This document shows positions 53,419-60,752 of a DNA stretch of 64,000 nt, piece by piece (position 1 is the stretch's first letter; every line of letters begins with the position of its first letter). Under the pieces are notes generated by a model. That model searched no databases. It had not been told where the DNA came from and saw only the letters and a program-made list of their open reading frames with translations. The position numbers and the translations under genes are program-made. The DNA comes from Clostridium sp. CAG:417 (lineage in GTDB: Bacteria; Bacillota_I; Bacilli_A; RF39; UBA660), in the NCBI GenBank assembly GCA_000432835.1, contig FR890374.1, forward strand, positions 1 through 64,000. The letters run 5' to 3'.

Positions 53419-53425
53419 TGTCGAA
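53419..53425 (+). promoter_or_regulatory. Spo0A box 1 upstream of the spoIIAA-like gene
   Basis: TGTCGAA, in the context TTTTGTCGAAAG, equals the 0A-box core. Confidence 0.55.
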
Positions 53426-53444
53426 AGAATAATTTGTAATGTTT

Positions 53445-53451
53445 TGTCGAA
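53445..53451 (+). promoter_or_regulatory. Spo0A box 2 upstream of the spoIIAA-like gene
   Basis: A second TGTCGAA (TTTTGTCGAATT), 26 bases after the first. In Bacillus the spoIIA promoter is activated by Spo0A and read by sigma-H. A partial sigma-H-like match overlaps here (GAAAGAATA, then GTCGAAT), but its spacer is 14 bases, longer than usual. TATAAA at 53456-53461 is a housekeeping alternative. Confidence 0.55.
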
Positions 53452-53501
53452 TTGGTATAAAAAAAATAAAAAATGGTCTATATTTTTATAGAGGTGAAAA
53501 T

Positions 53502-53831
53502 ATGTTATATACACAAGTTATCAATGGAATACTATATATGGGTTTTGAAGGGGTGATTAATGATCAGGCAATATTAGAATTAAGTCGGGAAATAGATTAT
53601 ATGTTATATAGACAAGGAATAAATTATTACGCAATTGATTTTAATAATCTAAATATTGAAAGTAGTAAATTTATTAATTTATTTCAAAATAAGTTAGTAG
53701 AAATATTTTTAAGATGTGGTAGTGTAGTTTTATGTGGAATGAATAATATTATGAGGAAGGTAATAGGAGATAGAAACAATCTTTTTTATGTAAATAATAA
53801 GGCAGATATATTTAAAGTTTTGAGTTTATAA
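53502..53831 (+). CDS. spoIIAA: STAS-domain anti-anti-sigma factor, SpoIIAA-like (divergent)
   Basis: SpoIIAA frees sigma-F by binding the anti-sigma kinase SpoIIAB when its serine is dephosphorylated. The 109-residue protein has the STAS pattern: GFEGVINDQAILEL, AIDFNNLNIESSKFINLF and VVLCGMNN. The serine position is kept (IESSK), but the usual D-S-S-G becomes E-S-S-K. Sequence similarity is low, so the identification rests heavily on location: ten bases before sigF. ATG 53502 follows GAGGTGAAA. No gene for the partner SpoIIAB follows, which is unusual. Confidence 0.7.
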   Translation: MLYTQVINGILYMGFEGVINDQAILELSREIDYMLYRQGINYYAIDFNNLNIESSKFINLFQNKLVEIFLRCGSVVLCGMNNIMRKVIGDRNNLFYVNNKADIFKVLSL

Positions 53832-53840
53832 AGGAGAAAT

Positions 53841-54476
53841 ATGGATACTATTTTACAATACGAAAATTTAGTGAGAAGCATAATTAGTAAATACACATAT
53901 TATGGTGATTATGAGGATTTATATCAAGTGGGAATGATGGGACTTGTAAAGGCATGTAAAAATTATAAAGAGAGTACAGCAAAATTTTCAACTTATGCTT
54001 ATAAATATATATTAGGAGAAGTAAATACATTTATTAGAGAGAGTCAACCTGTAAAAATTAGTAAGGATATTATTAGACTTAATAAACAAATAGAAAAATG
54101 TCGTGAATTATTACATCAAAAATTACAACGAGAACCTAGTGATTTAGAAGTTTCACTTTTTTTGGAAATAGATGAAAATAGGATAAGAGAAGTTAAAAAC
54201 TTAATGCAGAAAGTAGAAAGTCTTGATTCCGTAAAAAGTGAGGATGAAGATAGTTATTATAATTCTATTATCACCTATGATGATAATTTAGATTCAATGC
54301 ATTTAGATTTACAAGAGCAGTTAAAAAATTTAAATGATGATGAGAAAAAACTTATTTATGCAAGATATTATGATGGTTATACACAAAGTGAATTGAGTAG
54401 AGAACTTGGAATGAGCCAAGTACAAATTTCTAGGAAAGAATCAAAAATTTTACAAAAACTAAAGGTTAATCTTTAG
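53841..54476 (+). CDS. sigF: Sporulation sigma factor, SigF/SigG type
   Basis: A 211-residue sigma-70-family factor. Region 2 is DLYQVGMMGLVKACKNYKES followed by FSTYAYKYILGEVNTFIRES, region 3 is REPSDLEVSLFLEI, and region 4 is TQSELSRELGMSQVQISRKE. This is the SigF/SigG domain layout, with no region 1. The neighbours (SpoIIAA-like before, spoVAC-AD-AE after) favour SigF; the spoVA genes are SigG targets in Bacillus. AAAGGAG precedes the ATG. Its stop codon lies inside a terminator hairpin. Confidence 0.88.
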   Translation: MDTILQYENLVRSIISKYTYYGDYEDLYQVGMMGLVKACKNYKESTAKFSTYAYKYILGEVNTFIRESQPVKISKDIIRLNKQIEKCRELLHQKLQREPSDLEVSLFLEIDENRIREVKNLMQKVESLDSVKSEDEDSYYNSIITYDDNLDSMHLDLQEQLKNLNDDEKKLIYARYYDGYTQSELSRELGMSQVQISRKESKILQKLKVNL

Positions 54477-54483
54477 TTTTTTT
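54455..54483 (+). terminator. Terminator spanning the sigF stop codon
   Basis: A ten-base-pair stem AAAACTAAAG/CTTTAGTTTT with the loop GTTAAT is followed by T. The sigF TAG stop is in the right arm. It separates sigF from spoVAC. Confidence 0.8.
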
Positions 54484-54528
54484 GTATATAAAGAAATTAT
54501 TGGTAAAGAATAATACTGGTGATTAAAA

Positions 54529-54975
54529 ATGATTAATAAAAAGTATGATGAGATAGTAGAAAGACATAAACCTACAGAACAGAGAAGTAAAAATTCATTG
54601 ATTGCATTTTTAATAGGAGGACTAGTAGGTGCAATTGGAGAGGGATTAATCCAAATTTATTGTAGTATTTGGCATATTTCTAGAACTGTAAGTTCTGTTT
54701 ATATGATTATAACCTTAATTTTTATAGCTGCTTTAGCAACAGCGATTGGTTTTTTTGATAAATGGGTTAATTTTGCAAGATGTGGTTTATTAATACCTAT
54801 TACTGGTTTTTCACATTCAATGATGAGTGCGGCTTTGGAATATAAAAGAGAAGGACCTATATTTGGTATCGGAAGTAATACATTTAAATTGGCTGGTTCG
54901 GTAATTGTTTATGGAGTAGTATCAGCTTGGACCTTTGGTCTCATTAGGCTAATTATAGGAGGTAGCTTGCTATGA
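54529..54975 (+). CDS. spoVAC: Stage V sporulation protein AC
   Basis: SpoVAC is a mechanosensitive-type membrane subunit of the SpoVA channel, which carries dipicolinic acid into the forespore and out at germination. The 148-residue protein begins with a polar segment (VERHKPTEQRSKNS) and has four helices. The conserved FFDKWVNFARCGLLIPITGFSH and AAFEYKREG-like AALEYKREGP are clear. TGGTGAT precedes the ATG. Its stop overlaps spoVAD. SpoVAA and SpoVAB, present in Bacillus, are absent, as in many clostridia. Confidence 0.95.
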   Translation: MINKKYDEIVERHKPTEQRSKNSLIAFLIGGLVGAIGEGLIQIYCSIWHISRTVSSVYMIITLIFIAALATAIGFFDKWVNFARCGLLIPITGFSHSMMSAALEYKREGPIFGIGSNTFKLAGSVIVYGVVSAWTFGLIRLIIGGSLL

Positions 54976-55964
54976 CATTTAAATATGATAAAGTCTATCT
55001 TAATGAAACTTATACTGTTGTAGGTCCATATGAAGATAAAGGACCACTTGGAAAATATTTTGACAATAGTTATGAAGATTTATATTGTGAAGCTGATTCT
55101 TGGGAAAAGGCAGAAACTAAGTTATTAGAAGAAAGTATGAAAAAAGCACTTAGAAAAAATAAATTAACAAAAGAAAATATTGATTTAGTTATTTCTGGTG
55201 ATTTATTGAATCAGGTAACTTCTTCTTGTTATGCGGCAAGTAAAATAAATAAGCCATTTTTAGGAATTTATAGTGCATGTGCTTCAAATGTAGAAGGACT
55301 TATTATTGGATCAAATTTTATTAACAGTGGAATTATTAATAATTGTTTATGTGGTACTAGTTCACATAATATGTCTAGTGAAAAACAATTTAGAAATCCT
55401 ACCGAATATGGTGCACCTAAACCTGAAACTGCTACCTTTACAGCAACAGGTGGAGCGAGTGCTGTGATTTCTAATAAAAAAAGTAATATTAAAATAGAGA
55501 GTGCTACTATCGGGAGAATTGTAGATTATAATCAAAAGGATGCTTTAAATATGGGTGCAGTGATGGCTTGTGCAGCTGCAGATACATTAAAAAGACATTT
55601 AGATGATTTAAATCGTAAAGAAGATTACTATGATTTAATTTTAACTGGTGATTTAGGTCTTTATGGTAGAGAAATATTGAAAGAGTTTATGATGAAAGAA
55701 CATAAAATTAATATAAGTTGTAACTATAATGATTGTGGTGTAATGCTTTATGATTTGGAAGAACAAAAAGAAGTCTTGGCCGGAGGTAGTGGTCCTGTAT
55801 GTAGTGCATTGGTATTATATGGTTTTATTTTAAATGAAATGAAGAAAAAGAATATTAAAAAAGTTTTATTAATTGCTACTGGGGCATTATTTAGTCCAAC
55901 TATGCTTTATCAAAAAGAAAATATTTTAAGTATTGCTCATGCAATTAGTTTGGAGGCTATATAA
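54972..55964 (+). CDS. spoVAD: Stage V sporulation protein AD
   Basis: SpoVAD is the cytosolic, thiolase-fold subunit that binds dipicolinic acid. The 330-residue protein shows VISGDLLNQVTSS, GIYSACASNVEG with the thiolase-type Cys, and the C-terminal GSGPVCSALVLYG. It overlaps spoVAC (four bases) and spoVAE (one base), so the three subunits are made together. Confidence 0.96.
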   Translation: MTFKYDKVYLNETYTVVGPYEDKGPLGKYFDNSYEDLYCEADSWEKAETKLLEESMKKALRKNKLTKENIDLVISGDLLNQVTSSCYAASKINKPFLGIYSACASNVEGLIIGSNFINSGIINNCLCGTSSHNMSSEKQFRNPTEYGAPKPETATFTATGGASAVISNKKSNIKIESATIGRIVDYNQKDALNMGAVMACAAADTLKRHLDDLNRKEDYYDLILTGDLGLYGREILKEFMMKEHKINISCNYNDCGVMLYDLEEQKEVLAGGSGPVCSALVLYGFILNEMKKKNIKKVLLIATGALFSPTMLYQKENILSIAHAISLEAI

Positions 55965-56317
55965 TGGAAAAAATACTTTTATCATTCTTATTTTGTGGAG
56001 CAATTTGTTTAATAGCGCAAATAATTTTAGATAATACAAAACTTACTCCTGGACATATAACAAGTATATTTGTTGTACTTGGAGCCTTACTTGATACATT
56101 TAATATTTATGATATTATTGTAGAAAAAGTAGGTGGTGGTGCGATGGTACCAATTACTAGTTTCGGTCATCAACTAATTCATGGTGGACTTCATCAGGCC
56201 GAGGGTGCTGGAGTATTTGGTTTAGTAATGGGAATGTTTGACTTAACGGCTTCTGGAATAAGTGCAGCTATCATATTTTCATTTTTCCTTACTTTAATAT
56301 TTAAACCTAGAAATTAA
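55964..56317 (+). CDS. spoVAE: Stage V sporulation protein AE (AEB type)
   Basis: The 117-residue membrane subunit of the SpoVA channel has four short helices. The conserved GGGAMVPITSFGHQLIHGG stretch and LTPGHITSIFVVLGALLD identify it. Its ATG overlaps the spoVAD stop. It ends the spoVAC-AD-AE set; there is no spoVAF or gerA-like gene behind it. Confidence 0.95.
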   Translation: MEKILLSFLFCGAICLIAQIILDNTKLTPGHITSIFVVLGALLDTFNIYDIIVEKVGGGAMVPITSFGHQLIHGGLHQAEGAGVFGLVMGMFDLTASGISAAIIFSFFLTLIFKPRN

Positions 56318-56338
56318 AAAAACTAAGAAAATTCTTAG
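56311..56338 (-). terminator. Terminator for the RNHCP gene
   Basis: Read on the minus strand, the stem CTAAGAA/TTCTTAG is followed by seven T. It overlaps the stop of the minus-strand gene. Confidence 0.65.
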
Positions 56339-56637
56339 CTTTGTTTGGATATTTCTATTATCATATCCATGTTATCATCTTTGGCCATAATATTTTTATG
56401 ATGTTCGTGACATTTTAAACACTCGTATATTATCTTATATGTATCTTTAAATTTTTCAATGCCAACGGGTTTTAATAATCCTTGGCATTTATTTTGTCTA
56501 TCACCCGGATTAATATCTATGTGAATAGAGTATAGACAATAAGGACAATGATCTCTTGCTGTATAATTTAGAGGTAGGACTTTTTTTCCACAATTTTGAC
56601 ATATAAATTCTTCATCACGCATCACAAATTTTTTCAT
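56335..56637 (-). CDS. RNHCP-domain zinc-ribbon-like protein
   Basis: A 100-residue protein named for its RNHCP-type motif, seen here as RDHCPYCLYS. Additional CxxC pairs, CQNCGK near the N-terminus and CLKCHEH near the C-terminus, would bind zinc. The function of the family is unknown. The ATG at 56637 follows AGGTGAT on the minus strand; a GTG nine bases upstream is in frame. It is divergent from scpA and shares the intergenic promoter region. Confidence 0.85.
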   Translation of the reverse strand: MKKFVMRDEEFICQNCGKKVLPLNYTARDHCPYCLYSIHIDINPGDRQNKCQGLLKPVGIEKFKDTYKIIYECLKCHEHHKNIMAKDDNMDMIIEISKQS

Positions 56638-56654
56638 TAAAATCACCTAGAATC

Positions 56655-56676
56655 ATTATAACATATATGGTATAAT
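56655..56676. promoter_or_regulatory. Divergent overlapping promoters of the RNHCP gene and scpA
   Basis: Plus strand: TGGTATAATA, -10 at 56671-56676, for scpA. Minus strand: TATAAT at 56660-56655 for the RNHCP gene. The two -10 boxes are ten bases apart, so the promoters must compete. Confidence 0.55.
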
Positions 56677-56700
56677 AACAATATAGTTAGGGTTGATTTT

Positions 56701-57423
56701 ATGAATTTAGATTTTACATTAGGAGATTTTAGTGGTCCACTTGATTTGTTACTTCATTTGATAAAAGAAAATAAGATGGATATTTTAAATATTGAAATAG
56801 AAAAAATTACAGATCAGTATATGGATTATCTTAATAAAATGGAAAGTATGAATTTAGAGGTAACTAGTAATTACCTTGTTCTTGCGTCTGAACTTTTATA
56901 TATAAAGTCTAAAATGCTTTTACCAAGTGTCAAGGAAGAAGAAGAGAGCGAAGAAGTTGATCCTAGAGAAGAATTAGTTAATAGACTTTTGGAATATCAA
57001 ACTTATAAAGAAATTACTAAAACACTTAAAGAAAAAGAGGAGTTACGAAAAGAGATATATACTAAAGCTCCAGAGGATATTAGAGAATATATTAGTAATG
57101 AAGTTAATATAGTTCAGGAAATGAGTGTTGATTCATTGGTTGATACTTTCAAAAAATTTTTGGAAAGACAAAAAGAGAATAGACCAATTCATACACAAGT
57201 AACAGAAAAAGAAGTTACGGTTGCTGAAAGGCGAAAAAAAATTAAAGATATAATTATGAGAAGAAAAAAGGTATCTTTTTTTGAACTCTTTGAGGATTAT
57301 AGTAGAGAATATGTAGTAGCAACTTTTTTAGCTATCTTAGAAATGGCTAAAGCAGGAGAGTTGTTTATCAATCAAAATAATAATTTTGATGAGATAATAT
57401 GTGAGGTAGGAAATGGAGAATAG
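56701..57423 (+). CDS. scpA: Segregation and condensation protein A
   Basis: ScpA is the kleisin that links SMC with ScpB in the condensin complex. The 240-residue protein starts with the typical FSGPLDLLLHLIKENKMDI and has LELASELLYIKSKMLL-like LASELLYIKSKMLLP, then an acidic linker and the C-terminal winged helix (FFELFEDYSREYVVATFLAILEM, described by its segments). AGGGTTGAT precedes the ATG, and it overlaps scpB by 11 bases. Confidence 0.96.
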   Translation: MNLDFTLGDFSGPLDLLLHLIKENKMDILNIEIEKITDQYMDYLNKMESMNLEVTSNYLVLASELLYIKSKMLLPSVKEEEESEEVDPREELVNRLLEYQTYKEITKTLKEKEELRKEIYTKAPEDIREYISNEVNIVQEMSVDSLVDTFKKFLERQKENRPIHTQVTEKEVTVAERRKKIKDIIMRRKKVSFFELFEDYSREYVVATFLAILEMAKAGELFINQNNNFDEIICEVGNGE

Positions 57424-57982
57424 AGCAATATTAGAAGGTTTACTTTTTGTAGTAGGTGAAGATGGATTAAATATTGAACAGATAAAAGATGTTTTTCAAA
57501 TTGATGAAGAAGAGGCAAAAAATTTAATTTTTGATCTTAAAAATAGTTATAATAATCCTGATAGGGGATTAAGGATAGACTTTTTGGGTAACAAAATTAA
57601 ATTAACTACTAAACCTGAGCACAAGGCTTATTATCAAAAGTTAATTCTTAATCCTGAAACTAATGTATTAAGTCAGGCTGCTTTGGAAACTTTAGCCATA
57701 ATTGCGTATAATGAACCTGTAACTAGAATGCAAATAGATGAATTAAGGGGTGTTTCAACTGTACAAATTATAAGAAAGCTTGTTGCTAAAGGATTTATTA
57801 AGGAGTCTGGTAGAAGTAATCTTCCTGGAAGGCCTATATTATATGAGACCACGAGTGAATTTCTGGATTATTTTGGACTTAATTCTATAGATGATTTGCC
57901 AGATATGAGAGACTTCATAACACAGGATGAAAATGAAGATGAAGTTGATTTATATCATTCTAAATATAAAGAACAAAATTAA
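57413..57982 (+). CDS. scpB: Segregation and condensation protein B
   Basis: ScpB dimerises and clamps ScpA in the SMC complex. The 189-residue protein has two winged-helix domains. The family signature ALETLAIIAYNEPVTRMQID and the GRSNLPGRPILYETT segment are intact. The start lies inside the end of scpA (GGTAGG upstream). It ends the pair; tRNA-Leu follows after about 50 bases. Confidence 0.96.
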   Translation: MENRAILEGLLFVVGEDGLNIEQIKDVFQIDEEEAKNLIFDLKNSYNNPDRGLRIDFLGNKIKLTTKPEHKAYYQKLILNPETNVLSQAALETLAIIAYNEPVTRMQIDELRGVSTVQIIRKLVAKGFIKESGRSNLPGRPILYETTSEFLDYFGLNSIDDLPDMRDFITQDENEDEVDLYHSKYKEQN

Positions 57983-58033
57983 TTTAATCTCTTGTTAAAA
58001 ATATATTAATTATGATATAATTATTTTGTTCTT

Positions 58034-58120
58034 GCCTGTGTGGTGGAATTGGTAGACGCGTTGGACTCAAAATCCAATGGTAGCAATACCGTGTCGGTTC
58101 AAGTCCGACCACAGGCACCA
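58034..58120 (+). tRNA. tRNA-Leu (anticodon CAA)
   Basis: The acceptor stem GCCTGTG pairs with CACAGGC (58110-58116), followed by discriminator A and an encoded CCA (58118-58120). The anticodon stem TTGGA/TCCAA encloses the loop CTCAAAA, so the anticodon is CAA, reading UUG. A long variable arm (class II) fits leucine. The T-arm has GGTTCAAGTCC. Confidence 0.97.
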
Positions 58121-58312
58121 GATTGATAGGAAACTCGAACTTTTTCGAGATAATATAAAAACTACTCTCAAATTAAATTGAAAGTAGTTTTATTTTTTTA
58201 TTTAGAAGCAAACTTGCAAATTGATATATCAATTTTTCGTGTGTAAAAGGAAATACTCTATATAATTATTATAATTCTTTAAAAATTATGATTTATTAGT
58301 AATCATTTCAAT
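58117..58312 (+). repeat. Copy A of the tRNA-Leu 3'-flank direct repeat
   Basis: The block runs from the last four tRNA bases (ACCA) to the 3' end of a LysR fragment. It shares four stretches in the same order with copy B: ACCAGATTGATAGGAAACTC onward, ACTCTCAAATTAAATTG with the following AAAGTAGTTTTATTTT, GTGTGTA, and TTTATTAGTAATCATTTCAA. Copy A is the intact form. Confidence 0.75.
58134..58199 (+). terminator. tRNA-Leu terminator region
   Basis: A small hairpin CTCGAA/TTCGAG (58134-58149) is followed by the main stem AAAACTACT/AGTAGTTTT (58158-58166 with 58183-58191), with an inner TCAA/TTGA stem and a T-run. Confidence 0.7.
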
Positions 58313-58491
58313 AAGCTTTTTAGAACTATAATTTGGTTTCCTTTATCAATTGTTGCGATTACAATAGTTCTTTTTGAAATATTATTGTCAATTTTTATTT
58401 CATATAAGAATTTATTATTTAATTCATCTGATATGAATTCTTTAGTAGCATATTCAATCCCAAAACCGGCTTTAATTATAACTAACGACTT
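58303..58491 (-). pseudogene. C-terminal fragment of a LysR-family regulator
   Basis: Read on the minus strand, 62 codons end in TGA at 58303. They contain KAGFGIEYATKEFISDEL and LYEIKIDNNISKRTIVIAT, the pattern of the last effector-domain strands of LysR regulators (KAGLGIG-Y, then L-EI, then KR-I-I). A stop codon lies directly upstream and the DNA-binding part is absent, replaced by the promoter of the nucleoside hydrolase gene. It is a relic left by rearrangement. Confidence 0.6.
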
Positions 58492-58568
58492 CTAGTTTTG
58501 AATTTATTACATTATTATTTTTATAGAATATATGATATAATATCGGTGAGTTAAAAAAGGAGACGATA

Positions 58569-59402
58569 ATGAAAAATATAATATTAGACACAGATTTATA
58601 TAATGAAATAGATGACCAAATTGCTTTAGCATATGTATTAAAATCAAAAGATGAATTAAATTTAAAAGCAGTTACAATTGCGCCATTTACCAAAGGTGAA
58701 TATAATACAAAAACGTCAATTGATAAAAGTTATGAAGTAGCTAAGAAAATATTTAAAATGTGCAATGAACAAAATGATAAGATAATATTTAAAGGGGCTA
58801 CAGAATATTTTACAAACGATTCAACTCAAACCAATGCAGCAGTTAATGAGATAATACAAATAGCTAAAAAAAATGATAAAACATATATTTTAAGTATAGG
58901 ATGTATAACTAATATTGCATTAGCAATAAAAAAGGACTCATCAATAATAAACAAAATAGAAGTAATTTGGTTAGGTACTAACTTTTTATTTATGAAAAAT
59001 GATGATTTTAATTTTAGACAAGACGTTGAAGCTGTTAGATATGTATTGGATAGTAAAGTAAAAATAACTATAATTCCTGTTTATCCGGTAAGCTATGGAC
59101 TAATGATTTCAAAATATGAATTAGAAAGTAGAATAAGAAATTCTAACAAATTGTGTAATTATTTTTGTGATATATTTACAGATGATTACGGTACTGAAAA
59201 AATAAGAAGAGTTATATGGGATATTAGCGCTATAGCATATATGATTAATAAAGAATGGTTTGAAACAATGGAAATAAGTTGTCCTAGAATAAAAGAGGAT
59301 ACATCATTTAAATTAACGAAATTTAGACATAAAATAAAATTTGTCCAAAATCTTGATAGTACTGAAATATATGATGATTTATTTTCAAAAATTACGAGGT
59401 GA
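58569..59402 (+). CDS. Nucleoside hydrolase-like protein (IunH superfamily)
   Basis: Enzymes of this fold cut the N-glycosidic bond of nucleosides using a calcium cluster. The calcium-binding N-terminus is present as DTDLYNEIDDQIAL (residues 7-20), and the central FRQDVEAVRYVLDS and the ILSIGCITNIALAI core fit. In the C-terminal part the usual His-Asp is reduced to VIWDISAIAY, so the leaving-group His is not obvious. It is 277 residues. AAAGGAG precedes the ATG. It opens a three-gene cassette for nucleosides behind tRNA-Leu. Confidence 0.78.
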   Translation: MKNIILDTDLYNEIDDQIALAYVLKSKDELNLKAVTIAPFTKGEYNTKTSIDKSYEVAKKIFKMCNEQNDKIIFKGATEYFTNDSTQTNAAVNEIIQIAKKNDKTYILSIGCITNIALAIKKDSSIINKIEVIWLGTNFLFMKNDDFNFRQDVEAVRYVLDSKVKITIIPVYPVSYGLMISKYELESRIRNSNKLCNYFCDIFTDDYGTEKIRRVIWDISAIAYMINKEWFETMEISCPRIKEDTSFKLTKFRHKIKFVQNLDSTEIYDDLFSKITR

Positions 59403-59409
59403 GGTATAT

Positions 59410-59880
59410 ATGAAAATAAAATATTATGGTGATAAAATTGAAAAAAGCACTAGAGCAATATCATTATGTGGACCAACTCCTAGAAATAATAAAGTAACTA
59501 GTTGGAGAAAAGAAGCTTTGAATATATTACAAAATATTAATTATGATGGAATTGTGTATGTTCCGGAGCTAAAAGATGAAACGCCAGTATTTAAGACAAA
59601 GGATGAACAAGTATCTTGGGAGAGAGATTGTTATATGAATTCAAATGTATTATTGTTTTGGGTACCAAGGAAATTTCCATCAATGCTAGGCTTAACTACA
59701 AATGTAGAATTTGGTTATTGGCTAAAAAGTAAAAAATGCATATATGGTAGACCAGATGGTGCTTATAGAACACACTATTTGGATTGGTTATATAATTTAG
59801 AATATAATAAAAATCCAATAAATTCATTAGAAGAACTGTTAAAACAAGCAGTAAAAATGAGTAAAGGAGAGCAACTATGA
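59410..59880 (+). CDS. Nucleoside 2-deoxyribosyltransferase-like protein
   Basis: A 156-residue protein of the nucleoside 2-deoxyribosyltransferase-like fold. ISLCGPTPRN is the opening strand-loop, VSWERDCYMNSNVLLFWVPR carries the acidic and aromatic residues of the active centre, and TTNVEFGYWLKS includes the Glu expected as nucleophile. GAGGTGAGG precedes ATG 59410; an earlier in-frame start would overlap the previous gene. It lies eight bases after the hydrolase-like gene and overlaps the kinase-like gene by four. Confidence 0.8.
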   Translation: MKIKYYGDKIEKSTRAISLCGPTPRNNKVTSWRKEALNILQNINYDGIVYVPELKDETPVFKTKDEQVSWERDCYMNSNVLLFWVPRKFPSMLGLTTNVEFGYWLKSKKCIYGRPDGAYRTHYLDWLYNLEYNKNPINSLEELLKQAVKMSKGEQL

Positions 59881-60446
59881 AAAATATAATGATATTTGGG
59901 ATATGTAGAACCGGGAAGACTACCTTTTCAAAAATGATACAAAAAGAATATAATAACTATCAAATTATAGAAGTTGACACAATCATTTCTGCATTACAAA
60001 AAACTGTTCCTAATGTTCCAATTGGATTTATTCACGATAATTTAAAAGAAAATAGATTGCCGGAATTTTTAAATTTGTTTATACAAAAGAATATTAATAA
60101 AAACGGGAAAGAACTAGGTTTTATTATAAATGGGGATTCTATCTTGCCAGAAGATTTATCTAAATATTTTGATTTAAAAGATATGATTGTTTATTATTTT
60201 GTAACTGAAAAGTTATCTCCTGAACAAATTCTAGAAAATTGTAGGAAGTTTGATTCAAAAGAAGAATGGACTACTAGAAGGTCCGATGATGAATTATTAA
60301 ATCATTTTAAATTTTATAAAGATATAGAAAAGAAAATTATAAAAGATTGTAAGATGTATAATATAAAATGCATTGATACATCTGAAAACAGGCAAATATT
60401 ATTTAACCAGTTATTGGATGAGGTAAAATGTGAGTTGAATATATAA
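59877..60446 (+). CDS. P-loop kinase-like protein
   Basis: A 189-residue P-loop NTPase with Walker A GICRTGKTT at residues 8-16 and an Asp strand end (IIEVDTII). A LID-like basic segment, EEWTTRRSDDELL, and the overall size resemble nucleoside, nucleotide or small-molecule kinases. The substrate is not evident; the two genes before it suggest a nucleoside or deoxyribose. It overlaps the transferase gene as ATGA and ends the cassette. Confidence 0.72.
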   Translation: MKNIMIFGICRTGKTTFSKMIQKEYNNYQIIEVDTIISALQKTVPNVPIGFIHDNLKENRLPEFLNLFIQKNINKNGKELGFIINGDSILPEDLSKYFDLKDMIVYYFVTEKLSPEQILENCRKFDSKEEWTTRRSDDELLNHFKFYKDIEKKIIKDCKMYNIKCIDTSENRQILFNQLLDEVKCELNI

Positions 60447-60567
60447 ATTTTATGTAATAGTAAAGCTTATTCCAATTTATAAAAAATATGATATACTTTA
60501 GTAAATTGATTGATATTTGTATCAACCTTTATGAGAGCCAAAAGCTGTATATATCTACTTTATTGGT
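60447..60567. other. AT-rich spacer before repeat copy B
   Basis: No gene or convincing RNA is seen. ATGATATACTTT near 60490 could be a -10 box, and TATTGGTACCAG at the right end is where tRNA-like sequence (ACCA) begins again. Confidence 0.4.
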
Positions 60568-60710
60568 ACCAGATTGATAGGAAACTCGAACTTTTTCAAG
60601 ATACTCTCAAATTAAATTGAAAGTAGTTTTATTTTGAAGCTTAATAATATATGAGTAAATTAATATATTGTTAAGTGTGTATAAAATAATTTATTAGTAA
60701 TCATTTCAAT
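60568..60710 (+). repeat. Copy B of the tRNA-Leu 3'-flank direct repeat
   Basis: It repeats the copy A sequence starting at ACCAGATTGATAGG. Only ACCA of the tRNA is included. It has decayed: the first hairpin has a G-to-A change (TTTTTCAAGAT) and the left arm of the terminator stem is deleted (GATACTCTC). It ends with the same TTTATTAGTAATCATTTCAA and one further T as copy A. Confidence 0.75.
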
Positions 60711-60752
60711 TTATTTTTAATATTCAAATGATGTTATGATGGAGGTAAGATT

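Noticed and set aside
54484..54516. A GTATA...GGTAAAGAAT sequence before spoVAC as a sigma-F or sigma-G promoter
   Set aside because: The -10 part misses key positions of both consensus sequences and the spacer is off. A forespore promoter is expected but cannot be fixed by eye.
58472..58693. Minus-strand open frame of 73 codons at the start of the nucleoside hydrolase gene
   Set aside because: It is antisense to the conserved calcium-binding N-terminus and has no family pattern. The LysR relic in this area is in a different frame.
60540..60571. A second tRNA gene ending at the ACCA of repeat copy B
   Set aside because: No acceptor stem, anticodon arm or T-arm can be folded upstream; only the last four bases match tRNA-Leu.
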